Shown here piece after piece: positions 57,349 to 64,000 of a DNA stretch of 64,000 bases. Location: the NCBI RefSeq assembly GCF_900115075.1, contig NZ_FOVG01000001.1, positions 1,426,001 through 1,490,000 of the forward strand. Reading direction: 5' to 3'. Every line of letters starts with the position of its first letter. Positions within the stretch are counted from its first letter, which is position 1. The notes beneath the pieces were generated by a model. It was not told where the DNA came from. It was given only the letters and a program-made list of their open reading frames with translations, and ran no database searches. The translations under genes were made by a program, and so were the position numbers. This stretch comes from Candidatus Pantoea varia (GTDB taxonomy: Bacteria; Pseudomonadota; Gammaproteobacteria; Enterobacterales; Enterobacteriaceae).

Positions 57349-57809
57349 ACATTCTCCATTAGCTTCGCATAAGCGCGCCTTACCTGTGACGCGCTGCTCG
57401 TTCAGCACTTGTGGATGTTCTGGAAGCAGAGCCTGATGCAAAGAATTACAAATTTACTGCGGCCTCACTCTCACCCAATCAGGTCATCCCCGCTATCAGT
57501 CCAGGATTATTATCTTGTAGGGATAGACGCTCAGCCGGTAAGGATTACCCTACATGAATCAAATAAAAAACTTATAAAACAGATAGATAAATTATTAATG
57601 GCGATGCTGCTGAATTTTTACAAATCTGAATGCGCATCACAAAGGGAACATTTTTAGTGGAACCATCCCGGGACAACTGCCACTCACAGTGCGAGGTAGC
57701 ATCAGCCTGAACGGTAAAATTGTGCAATCGGCAGTAATCAGGATTGCAAAATGTTACCGCTGCTGCTGCCCAATCAATCGCTGACTTATTAACTCTGAGG
57801 AATAAATTC
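57349..57809. other. Divergent intergenic region hrpS-hrpN
   Basis: 460 bases, AT-rich in the middle (57440-57660). It holds the hrpN hrp box and must hold the hrpS promoter and any HrpY site, which were not recognised. A plus-strand frame at 57409-57657 has no protein-like features or ribosome site and is not called. Confidence 0.5.
57659..57686 (+). promoter_or_regulatory. hrp box of the harpin operon
   Basis: GGAACC (57659-57664), 15 bases, CCACTCA (57680-57686): a perfect match to the HrpL consensus. It lies about 124 bases before the harpin ATG, leaving an unusually long leader. Confidence 0.93.
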
Positions 57810-58481
57810 ATGAAGATTCCAGGATTTGGTGGTGGGGCTACAAACGCAAACAAGGTCGATTTTCCTCCGGCAAATATGCCAGGCAAGACGGGAGGCACGC
57901 CGTCAGGAAAACCAGACTTACCCGATCAGCCCGGAAAATCGTCCTTACCTTTTCTCAATAATGCGAAAACAGGGCCGCTCAATTTTGCCAGTAACGCCTT
58001 TGACGGCCTGAGCACGCTGGCTTCGCTGACCGGTTCAGGCGGAAGTCAGAAAAACGGTCAGTCAAACGGTGCAAACTCGCCTGACGCCCCGTCGGGCGGT
58101 GGCTTACTGCAGCAGATTATGATGCTGACAGGTCTGCAACAGCTGTTGGGCGGCGGTAATAAGGCGCAGCAGCCGGAGCAACCGGCCACGCCTGCGCCTT
58201 CACAGGGCACCAATCACAGCAGCAATCCGCTTGAGCAGCTGATGCAGATGCTTCAGCAACTGCTCCAGCAGATGATGGGGGTCGATAAAGGTAAAGGGGC
58301 AGATAGCGGAGAATCTGGCGGAAATGCACCGCAGGCACCGGCTCAGGGAGCAACTGACAATGCCGGGCAACAGGGCGGAATGATGCAAAACCTGCTGTCC
58401 ATGTTAGGGCTTACTTCATTGTTGCAGGGGCTTTTAGGCAGCGGTGAGGGGCAATCTTCCCAGAAAAATACGCAAAGCTGA
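57810..58481 (+). CDS. hrpN: Small harpin (HrpN-like)
   Basis: 223 residues from ATG 57810 with GAGGAATAAATTC upstream. Glycine-, glutamine- and serine-rich, acidic, without cysteine. Leucine/glutamine amphipathic patches (LLQQIMMLTGLQQLLGGG, LEQLMQMLQQLLQQMMG, MMQNLLSMLGLTSLLQGLLG) are separated by glycine-rich linkers. These are harpin traits. Typical Erwinia/Pantoea HrpN proteins are about 380-400 residues, so this is a short form. Its place divergent from hrpS behind a perfect hrp box supports it as the cluster harpin. Confidence 0.75.
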   Translation: MKIPGFGGGATNANKVDFPPANMPGKTGGTPSGKPDLPDQPGKSSLPFLNNAKTGPLNFASNAFDGLSTLASLTGSGGSQKNGQSNGANSPDAPSGGGLLQQIMMLTGLQQLLGGGNKAQQPEQPATPAPSQGTNHSSNPLEQLMQMLQQLLQQMMGVDKGKGADSGESGGNAPQAPAQGATDNAGQQGGMMQNLLSMLGLTSLLQGLLGSGEGQSSQKNTQS

Positions 58482-58495
58482 CCCAGGGGGGTTGT

Positions 58496-59554
58496 ATGGT
58501 AATGCCAATACCTGGCGGGGGAGGAATAACCCCCGCTTTTTCACCCGGCAGGCAACTGCCGGGTAACCTGCCATTATCCACCCCCCTGCCCGGCTCTGCC
58601 CTCTCGGGTCCGGGCAGCGATCTCCCCATCAGCTACGCCGGTGGGAGCGGAACGCCGCTGGCGGGCCTGACTGATCCGATCCAGCAGCTTGATCAGCTTT
58701 TAACGCAGGCTGGATTGGGGGCGCTTGTCGATCCGGCAGCCGCTGAAGAAGGGACGATGCCCACGGCGTTATTTGCCAGCGAAACAGCAGGTGAAGATAC
58801 GCCACTGGGGCCGGGCGATGGCGTGCGAGCCAGTGAGAAGGACATCAGCGTCAGGCCGACGGAGGAGAATCTGAAGGGCCGCCCACTGGGTGATAACCGT
58901 AGCGCCGAACAGATCATTGATGAAAATCCGGTGCTAAAAAACCTCGGCAACCAGAAAGATATCAAGCAGCCGGAGCTAAAAGCGCGCTTCGGCGACTGGA
59001 CGGATGCCAATAAAGATCCGAAGAGTCGTGCTGATGCGGCGTATAACATGGCCTGCGTGTTAAACAGCATAAAAGGCCTGAATGCGCGCGATGGCAGCGA
59101 GCGAAAGGAGATCTCAGCAAATGACAAAATAGAGGGCATCACCAAAGATGGTGACGCGCGCCACGGTACCGAGGCGGGTGTGCTGAAGGATATCGCCGAG
59201 CAGGGTCTGAAGATGCTGCCGGAGAATAAACAACTGCCGGAGACGAATGATACGCACGTTCGTATGGATGGTACCAATAAAGACAACTTCCAGTGGGGCA
59301 TGGGTGAGTTCGGCAAAATATTGTCGAACATTCCGATTCTCAAATCTGTTGCTGCGCCTTTCTTTAACAATATTGGCGAGGCCCGCAATGTGGGCGAAGT
59401 CTTTACCGGTGGCCTGAAAGGACTGGCCGAGGGTGGAATGAGTGTGGCGCGTGGGCCGATTGGCTGGGGCATCACAGCAGCGACCGATACCGTGCAGATT
59501 GCGGTTGAGAATAGCGGGGGGAAAGGCAAGAACGAACCGCCGCCGTTTGCCTGA
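58496..59554 (+). CDS. Uncharacterised secreted-type protein in the harpin operon
   Basis: 352 residues, 15 bases after the harpin gene, with GGGGGG upstream, so probably co-transcribed from the hrp box. The N-terminal 60 residues are rich in P, G, S and L without charge (a possible type III export signal). The middle is hydrophilic (NPVLKNLGNQKDIKQPELKA, DAAYNMACVLNSIKGL). The C-terminal third has weakly hydrophobic glycine-rich helices (ILSNIPILKSVAAPFFNNIG, MSVARGPIGWGITAATD) like translocator proteins. A HrpK-type translocator is possible, but I cannot confirm it. Confidence 0.6.
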   Translation: MVMPIPGGGGITPAFSPGRQLPGNLPLSTPLPGSALSGPGSDLPISYAGGSGTPLAGLTDPIQQLDQLLTQAGLGALVDPAAAEEGTMPTALFASETAGEDTPLGPGDGVRASEKDISVRPTEENLKGRPLGDNRSAEQIIDENPVLKNLGNQKDIKQPELKARFGDWTDANKDPKSRADAAYNMACVLNSIKGLNARDGSERKEISANDKIEGITKDGDARHGTEAGVLKDIAEQGLKMLPENKQLPETNDTHVRMDGTNKDNFQWGMGEFGKILSNIPILKSVAAPFFNNIGEARNVGEVFTGGLKGLAEGGMSVARGPIGWGITAATDTVQIAVENSGGKGKNEPPPFA

Positions 59555-59575
59555 TGTTTTCGGCTGCGCATGTTT

Positions 59576-59606
59576 GTCCCTGTACCCGGTACAGGGACTT
59601 TTTTTG
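59576..59606 (+). terminator. Terminator of the harpin operon
   Basis: Stem GTCCCTGTACC/GGTACAGGGAC (59576-59598) followed by seven T, 22 bases after the 352-residue ORF. Confidence 0.92.
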
Positions 59607-59610
59607 CCCG

Positions 59611-60651
59611 TTATGCAGGTAACGCGCCTTTGCCGCTGGAGATAATGTCGGCAAAGTTGAGAACTTTGCCGACATAGGTCGGATCGCCGGTTCCGGTTTT
59701 CGAGATATCCGTCAGATCGTTGACATTCACATTCCCCGGCCCTGAGTTATAGCCTCGCAGCCCGGCACCGAGATCGCCCCCAAAAGTCTCCCGCTGCTCT
59801 TTCAGATAGAGCGCGCCAGCCATGATGCTGTCTTCAGGGCTGGACGGGCTGGCATCTGGCCCCAGCAGATGCGGGTATCTGCTTTGCAGATCGGCGAAAG
59901 TGTTTGAATTAACCTGCATCAGGCCGCTGTCGGAAAGGCCATTACCGCCGTTAACGGTGGTCGCCTCTGTTTTTCCGCGTGACTCCTGCCAGATTTGCCC
60001 TGCCAGCACTTCAGGTGCCTGGTTAGTCTCTTTCGCGGCACGCAGTATAGCCTGCTCATGATCCAGTAACGGGCCAGGTAAATGCAGCCCCGATTCGCCT
60101 TTTATCAGCGGTACCCCGCCGGATGTCGGCGTCTGCCCGGCAGGCGTGTTCAGTGCAGCATCAGAAGCCGTACCCGGCTGTGGCATTGTACTGGCCGGTA
60201 GCGGTTGCTGTGCAGAAGCGGCATCGGGCGGGTTAACAGGCTGCTGCAACGCGGCGTTAAACGGTGCGGTGAGCGAAGCACCCTCTTCTGCTGAGGTGCC
60301 CGGCATATCGGCACCGCCGCCTCTCCCGGCTCCGGCGCTGTTATTTTGCTGCTGACCAGAGAAAAGCTGTTGCAACATTAATAACAGTTGCAGCAAAGCC
60401 TCTATTTGCGGCCCCCGTTGCTGCATCAGCCCCTGCATCGGCATCGGATCCCTGTTGCTCACGCTGTCGGGCGTGGCGGTGAGGCTACTGAAATCCGTGC
60501 CGCTCAAGGCATCATTGCCAAAGTTAATGGCCTGACCACTGCCGCCAGAATCTGACGGGCTGAACGAAGCTAAATTTTTTTCATCGAGCGCGCTAAAATC
60601 AGGCAATTGCGGCTGTATCGGCCCGAAAACCGAACCTGACGAGATAGTCAT
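59611..60651 (-). CDS. Harpin-like protein with lytic transglycosylase domain
   Basis: 346 residues. The N-terminal 190 residues resemble harpins: no cysteine, rich in Q, G, S and P, with a leucine/glutamine patch (IEALLQLLLMLQQLFSGQQ). The C-terminal 150 residues form an SLT-type transglycosylase domain with the catalytic glutamate in AGQIWQESRGK and GLMQVNSNTFADL, and a final GYNSGPGNVNV. This layout matches Pseudomonas HopP1-type helper proteins that open peptidoglycan for the pilus or aid translocation. AGAGGAGAGA precedes the ATG, and a hrp box lies upstream. Confidence 0.82.
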   Translation of the reverse strand: MTISSGSVFGPIQPQLPDFSALDEKNLASFSPSDSGGSGQAINFGNDALSGTDFSSLTATPDSVSNRDPMPMQGLMQQRGPQIEALLQLLLMLQQLFSGQQQNNSAGAGRGGGADMPGTSAEEGASLTAPFNAALQQPVNPPDAASAQQPLPASTMPQPGTASDAALNTPAGQTPTSGGVPLIKGESGLHLPGPLLDHEQAILRAAKETNQAPEVLAGQIWQESRGKTEATTVNGGNGLSDSGLMQVNSNTFADLQSRYPHLLGPDASPSSPEDSIMAGALYLKEQRETFGGDLGAGLRGYNSGPGNVNVNDLTDISKTGTGDPTYVGKVLNFADIISSGKGALPA

Positions 60652-60731
60652 TCTTCTCTCCTCTCAACAAAGCGTCATCATTAGCGCCAGCCAGACTGAC
60701 GCCTCTCCCCCGCTATGACCGGGGGTACGAT

Positions 60732-60759
60732 TGAGTGGAAAGCGCGAGACGGGAGTTCC
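60732..60759 (-). promoter_or_regulatory. hrp box of the harpin/transglycosylase gene
   Basis: On the minus strand GGAACT, 15 bases, CCACTCA: one mismatch from consensus, and identical in its first half to the box before hrpF. It lies about 80 bases before the ATG at 60651. Confidence 0.87.
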
Positions 60760-60792
60760 GGGCGGCGCGTGAGACAGAGCAAATTCAGGCGT

Positions 60793-60820
60793 AAAAAAAG
60801 CCGCATCGCTGCGGCTTTTA
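60793..60820 (-). terminator. Terminator of the 612-residue effector candidate gene
   Basis: Stem AGCCGCA/TGCGGCT (60799-60816) with a 4-base loop and, on the minus strand, a run of seven U. It lies just after the stop at 60831 and before the next hrp box, separating two HrpL-controlled transcripts. Confidence 0.88.
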
Positions 60821-60830
60821 AGGTGTGGCA

Positions 60831-62669
60831 TCAGGAGGCTTTTTTTGCTTCTTCAGGTTCTGGCGATCCTGCAGGCCCTGCGGCTTCTGATGACCCCGAT
60901 GTCACTGATGATGCTGATGATGTCGGTAAGGAGTCCGGCAGCGGGATCATCCCGGCAATGCGCTCGCTCATCTTCTCTGCTTCAGCTTCAAGGACTGCAA
61001 CGATGGTTTCAGCTTCAGCCCTGGTTAAGTTCTCAGGCTGTGGGCTTTTGATATCCGCCAGGCCCGGGAACGCGTGCCACCATGCACGGGTATCAGCCGC
61101 GGTGCGCATTTCAGATGAACGCTCAGGCGGGGTATGACGTAATGGGCCGGAGTGATGCGAATGTACGCTGTCGCTGTCCGATTCGCCTTCTTCTGACGGC
61201 CCTTTCGTCGGGGTACCGGTGCTGGGTGCTGGCGTGCCGTCAGGTGTTCTGGCCTCGGTACCGGTGCTGGGTGCTGGCGTGCCGTCAGGTGTTCTGGCCT
61301 CGGTACCAGTGCTGGGTGCTGGCGTGCCGTCAGGCGTTCTCGCCCCTGAACTTACCGGGGCATCGCCGTCGGTTGTGTCCGTGGTGCTGGATGATGAGGA
61401 ACTTGTGCTGCTTTCGTCATTTAGCCCCAGTTTGTTTTTCACTGCTTTTTTCAGCTCATCATAGGCGATTGCAGCTGCCCCTTGTGAAAAATAGGCCCCC
61501 GCCGCCACCGGGATGTAGGCACCCTGGCCTGCCAGTTCGCGAATCATGCGGTTAGTGGGGTTTTTCATAACATCGTCAACACTGCCCAGCCCTTTAGCCA
61601 TAGACGACGCGATAGCCTTACTCGCTCCGCTTTTCGACATATTTGCCAGCCCCAGTCCTCCACCCAAAGCAAAGCCTTCTACCAGCTGAGAGAGCGCGAC
61701 GAGATTCCTTATGGCATTGAGCCAGGTTTTTGGCGTTTTAACGTTATTGGCCAGGGCATCAAACCGGCCACCGTCAGCGCTATGCTTACGCCCGCTGGCT
61801 AATGCCTCATACCGATCCTTCCAGTCATTACGGCCAAATAAATATTCCGCACCGTTCAAATGGTCGAAATGGTTCTGCGCGACCCCACTCGCCGCTCCGG
61901 CCCCGGTAGTAAAGACCAAACCTGCAGCCTGATTGATGAGATAGCCTGCTTTTCCGGCAGCCTCAAAAATTTTCATCGGTTGCGCACGTGGCGCGTTTTC
62001 TGCGAATTTCTGCGTACCTGCTGAAATCGCTGCAGTCACTGGATTGCGCAGATTATAACCTGCCCCTCCCAGCCCCGCCTGCTGCACTTTATGCCCCAGG
62101 CTGTAGTGCCTTTTCATGACCTCCTGCATAAATGGCTTGAGTGCATCCTTGTCAGCCTGCATCCATTTCCCATCTCTGAGGCTATTATCAACCAGTTTGG
62201 AAACGACGGCCTTGAAAGCTACCGCCGTCAGTCCTCCGGTCAGGCCAGTAACAAAATCGTGTGCCTGCGTGCCTGGCTCCAGATTTAGCTGGCGTGCCAG
62301 CGCCTTACCCGCCAGATCGCCCGGCAAGCCGGAAAGCCCATAAGCCATCCCTATGGCGGCCTCGGCGAGTGCGGATGTTCCTTTATCGCTTTGGCGAGCG
62401 CTTTTAATCACACTTCTTACATCATCTGCAGACTGCCCCATTTCATCATGCAGAGTGACAGCGACCTCATGCATGTGTTCGCGAACCTCTGCGCCACCGG
62501 TAGATTCTTTTTCCAGAGTGCTCTGAATACGCGCGATCTCCTCGATCCGGGCTGCATCGGCAGGATTTACACCCTCAGCTGCGCTGGTCGACGCGGTAGG
62601 GCGTGAACGCAGGGCAATATCCTCGTGTCCAGGTGTAGGTGTGCGCCCGTGACCTCTAATTCCATCCAT
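60831..62669 (-). CDS. Candidate type III effector or translocator with 15-residue repeats
   Basis: 612 residues, ATG 62669 with GGAGAGAGAATT upstream and a hrp box before that. The first 45 residues are rich in S, T, P and A with few acidic residues (GRTPTPGHEDIALRSRPTAS), as in type III export signals. The centre has several glycine/alanine-rich hydrophobic segments (AIGMAYGLSGLPGDLAG, GYLINQAAGLVFTTGAGAA, VEGFALGGGLGLANM, YIPVAAGAYFSQGAAAIAY). Then come a serine run and three repeats of RTPDGTPAPSTGTEA. It has no cysteine in the parts read closely. I do not recognise the family. Confidence 0.65.
   Translation of the reverse strand: MDGIRGHGRTPTPGHEDIALRSRPTASTSAAEGVNPADAARIEEIARIQSTLEKESTGGAEVREHMHEVAVTLHDEMGQSADDVRSVIKSARQSDKGTSALAEAAIGMAYGLSGLPGDLAGKALARQLNLEPGTQAHDFVTGLTGGLTAVAFKAVVSKLVDNSLRDGKWMQADKDALKPFMQEVMKRHYSLGHKVQQAGLGGAGYNLRNPVTAAISAGTQKFAENAPRAQPMKIFEAAGKAGYLINQAAGLVFTTGAGAASGVAQNHFDHLNGAEYLFGRNDWKDRYEALASGRKHSADGGRFDALANNVKTPKTWLNAIRNLVALSQLVEGFALGGGLGLANMSKSGASKAIASSMAKGLGSVDDVMKNPTNRMIRELAGQGAYIPVAAGAYFSQGAAAIAYDELKKAVKNKLGLNDESSTSSSSSSTTDTTDGDAPVSSGARTPDGTPAPSTGTEARTPDGTPAPSTGTEARTPDGTPAPSTGTPTKGPSEEGESDSDSVHSHHSGPLRHTPPERSSEMRTAADTRAWWHAFPGLADIKSPQPENLTRAEAETIVAVLEAEAEKMSERIAGMIPLPDSLPTSSASSVTSGSSEAAGPAGSPEPEEAKKAS
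61212..61343. repeat. Three tandem 45-bp coding repeats
   Basis: Units start at 61212, 61257 and 61302 with GGTACC. The first two are essentially identical, and the third has a few changes and a divergent end. They encode a 15-residue proline/threonine-rich unit in the effector candidate. In-frame copy changes are likely between strains. Confidence 0.9.
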
Positions 62670-62758
62670 AATTCTCTCTCCGCCAGGTTGTGCCGATTAT
62701 CAGTAACCGGTCAGTTGATAACTTGCGAAATGAGCAACTCACCCCGCAGCGTCAGGGT

Positions 62759-62786
62759 TGAGTGATGCGCGAGCGAGTCTGGTTTC
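62759..62786 (-). promoter_or_regulatory. hrp box of the effector candidate gene
   Basis: On the minus strand GAAACC, 15 bases, TCACTCA: two mismatches in total from GGAACC-N15-CCACTCA, with correct spacing and about 90 bases from the ATG. Weaker than the other boxes but well placed. Confidence 0.7.
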
Positions 62787-62866
62787 ACATCAGGACGAAA
62801 TTCTTAAAATTTTGTGATTCACTTCATAAAATAGCCGGATGGGTAGCGGTGAAGCGCGGCACCTGT

Positions 62867-63775
62867 TCAGCCACGGATAAACTGCGCTTCACATTGCCGG
62901 GCGATCTCCCACAATCTGTTACGAATGACCTGCTTAAGTTGCAGAGTGGACTGCGACTGAGGCTGGTCACGGCGGCTGATCAGCATCACTTCAAACGGCA
63001 GGGGCTGCGCTATCGGCAGCAGCTTTAGCTGTTCGGCATAGCGACAGGCGGTGAAGAGATCCACGACGCCCGTGCCGCCGCCTGCCAGCACCATATCCGC
63101 AATGACCGAATAGGTTTTAATCGACAACGACACGGCGGGATTCAGTTTTTTATCGCGCAGCGCACGGTGAAGTACGCGTCCAAGCGGATCCTGAGCCTGC
63201 ATCATCAGTAAATTATTGTTGCACAACCACGCCAGCGTAACGGGTTCATGCCGGGGATGAGTGAGGGGTAGCAGCGCCACCATGGAGGACTGGAACAGAG
63301 GCTCAGCCAGGAGATCCGCATCGACCTGTTGACCGAAGACCAGCGCGAAATCGAGCTGATTATCCAGAATCATCTGGCATAAAGTACTGAAGTGCTCGGT
63401 GACCAGTTCCACACTGACCGAGGCCATCTGTTGCCGCCAGGTGACCAGGGCTGGCGCCATCACCATCTGACCAAAAGCGTGAGCCGCCCCGACGCGGACT
63501 AATTGCCCTTCACCACGCCGCAGTTGTTCGGTGAGCTGGGTAATGGATTGCAGACGCTGGCAGAGATCCTCTATTTCTGGCAGCAGGCGTCGCCCTTCTG
63601 CCGTCACACTCATTCCCTGTAACCGTCGCTCAAAGAGCGCAAATCCCAGCTGCTGTTCAGCGTGATTCAGCACACGGCTGATATTCGGCTGCGACACATT
63701 CAGCAGACGCGCCGCTGCGCTGATGCTGCCGGTCTGTACGATGGCCTGAAAGACCTCTATATGGCGGAGCCGCAT
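62867..63775 (-). CDS. LysR-family transcriptional regulator
   Basis: 302 residues. The N-terminal winged helix-turn-helix (IEVFQAIVQTGSISAAARLLNVSQPNISRVL) and the LysR substrate-binding domain are clear (VRVGAAHAFGQMVMAPAL, LDFALVFGQQVDADLL, VLAGGGTGVVDLFTACRYA). Some relatives of this type control amino acid or opine catabolism, but the target is not visible. It lies on the far side of the type III island, so it is probably the right-hand border gene and not part of the hrp system. Confidence 0.87.
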   Translation of the reverse strand: MRLRHIEVFQAIVQTGSISAAARLLNVSQPNISRVLNHAEQQLGFALFERRLQGMSVTAEGRRLLPEIEDLCQRLQSITQLTEQLRRGEGQLVRVGAAHAFGQMVMAPALVTWRQQMASVSVELVTEHFSTLCQMILDNQLDFALVFGQQVDADLLAEPLFQSSMVALLPLTHPRHEPVTLAWLCNNNLLMMQAQDPLGRVLHRALRDKKLNPAVSLSIKTYSVIADMVLAGGGTGVVDLFTACRYAEQLKLLPIAQPLPFEVMLISRRDQPQSQSTLQLKQVIRNRLWEIARQCEAQFIRG

Positions 63776-63911
63776 GATTATTTATCCTGGATGGAATACC
63801 GGACACGGAGGCCTCTCCGACAGGCTGCACCGGCGGAGGGTGAGAGCAATCAATATCCTGTTGCAAAAACTGTACCGCAAAACCGGTGCAGGCAGCCCCG
63901 GTATAACGTCG

Positions 63912-64000
63912 CTACGACTGAGTACTCGCCAGATAGGAGAAGGCACTGAGTAAGCTGACTAACGTTTCCATTTTCTCCGCCTGATAAGCCACGGTAACGG
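63912..64000 (-). CDS. C-terminal end of a gene entering from the right
   Basis: A minus-strand frame is open from the window edge to TAG at 63912, giving a 28-residue tail (AYQAEKMETLVSLLSAFSYL in its middle) with normal amino acid use. It would be the 3' end of a gene upstream of the LysR gene on the same strand. Too short to name; a chance frame is possible. Confidence 0.35.
   Translation of the reverse strand, partial: VTVAYQAEKMETLVSLLSAFSYLASTQS

Noticed and set aside
57409..57657. 82-codon frame between hrpS and hrpN
   Set aside because: It lies in AT-rich promoter DNA, ends at the hrp box and shows no domain or ribosome site.
61212..61343. Direct repeats that could suggest a CRISPR or VNTR element
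   Set aside because: The units are contiguous without spacers and stay in frame in a long coding sequence, so they are protein repeats and not a CRISPR array.
61219..61464. Plus-strand open frame coding GAGVPSGVLA-type repeats
   Set aside because: It is the complement of the 45-bp coding repeats of the minus-strand effector candidate; it has no ribosome site and ends without any domain.

Overview
The window looks like an enterobacterial chromosome of the Erwiniaceae type (Pantoea or Erwinia; inferred from gene content and order, species not determined). A housekeeping block in E. coli-like order (chaC, chaB, chaA, kdsA, sirB1, sirB2, prmC, prfA, hemA, lolB, ispE, prs, ychH, pth, ychF) is flanked by accessory systems. 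No rRNA, tRNA, CRISPR array or insertion sequence was recognised.

Region 1 (1-13028): the 3' end of a DeoR-family regulator, a broken MazE-like antitoxin, then a complete nitrate assimilation locus on the minus strand: nasR, nasF, nasE, nasD, a fused nasC-nasB, nasA and cobA. Between nasR and nasF lie a sigma-54 promoter, an NtrC-like site and a leader RNA with two hairpins, the second a terminator. This matches the NasR antitermination system known from Klebsiella. Imported nitrate is reduced by NasA and NasCB, and CobA supplies the siroheme precursor.

Region 2 (13029-22580): a plus-strand type VI secretion-like module with an SH3-type lipoprotein, TssL-OmpA, a shortened TssM, TagF, an FHA protein, a PP2C phosphatase, a periplasmic protein and a Ser/Thr kinase. 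It has the phospho-regulatory pieces and part of the membrane complex, but no tube, sheath, baseplate, ClpV or TssJ gene here.

Region 3 (22581-37125): the housekeeping block, including heme, ribosome release, KDO, lipoprotein sorting, isoprenoid and PRPP functions, plus a membrane diguanylate cyclase.

Region 4 (37126-62866): a Hrp1-group type III secretion island of the Erwinia/Pseudomonas syringae type, between ychF and a LysR gene. HrpX/HrpY and HrpS feed a sigma-54 promoter that drives hrpL. HrpL boxes (GGAACC-N15-CCACNNA type) precede hrpJ, hrpA, hrpF, the harpin gene, a harpin/lytic transglycosylase gene and a 612-residue effector candidate. The apparatus genes are essentially complete (hrcV, N, Q, R, S, T, U, J, C with hrpQ, O, P, E, D, B, A, F, T, J). 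However, hrpG is absent between hrpF and hrcC, and hrpV carries an in-frame TAA. HrpV represses HrpS and HrpG relieves this in related systems, so the negative-control pair may have been lost together. No dspE/dspF or hrpW was seen. The distal end holds a small harpin, an uncharacterised 352-residue protein, the transglycosylase and the repeat-containing effector candidate.

Region 5 (62867-64000): a LysR-family regulator and the apparent 3' end of another minus-strand gene.
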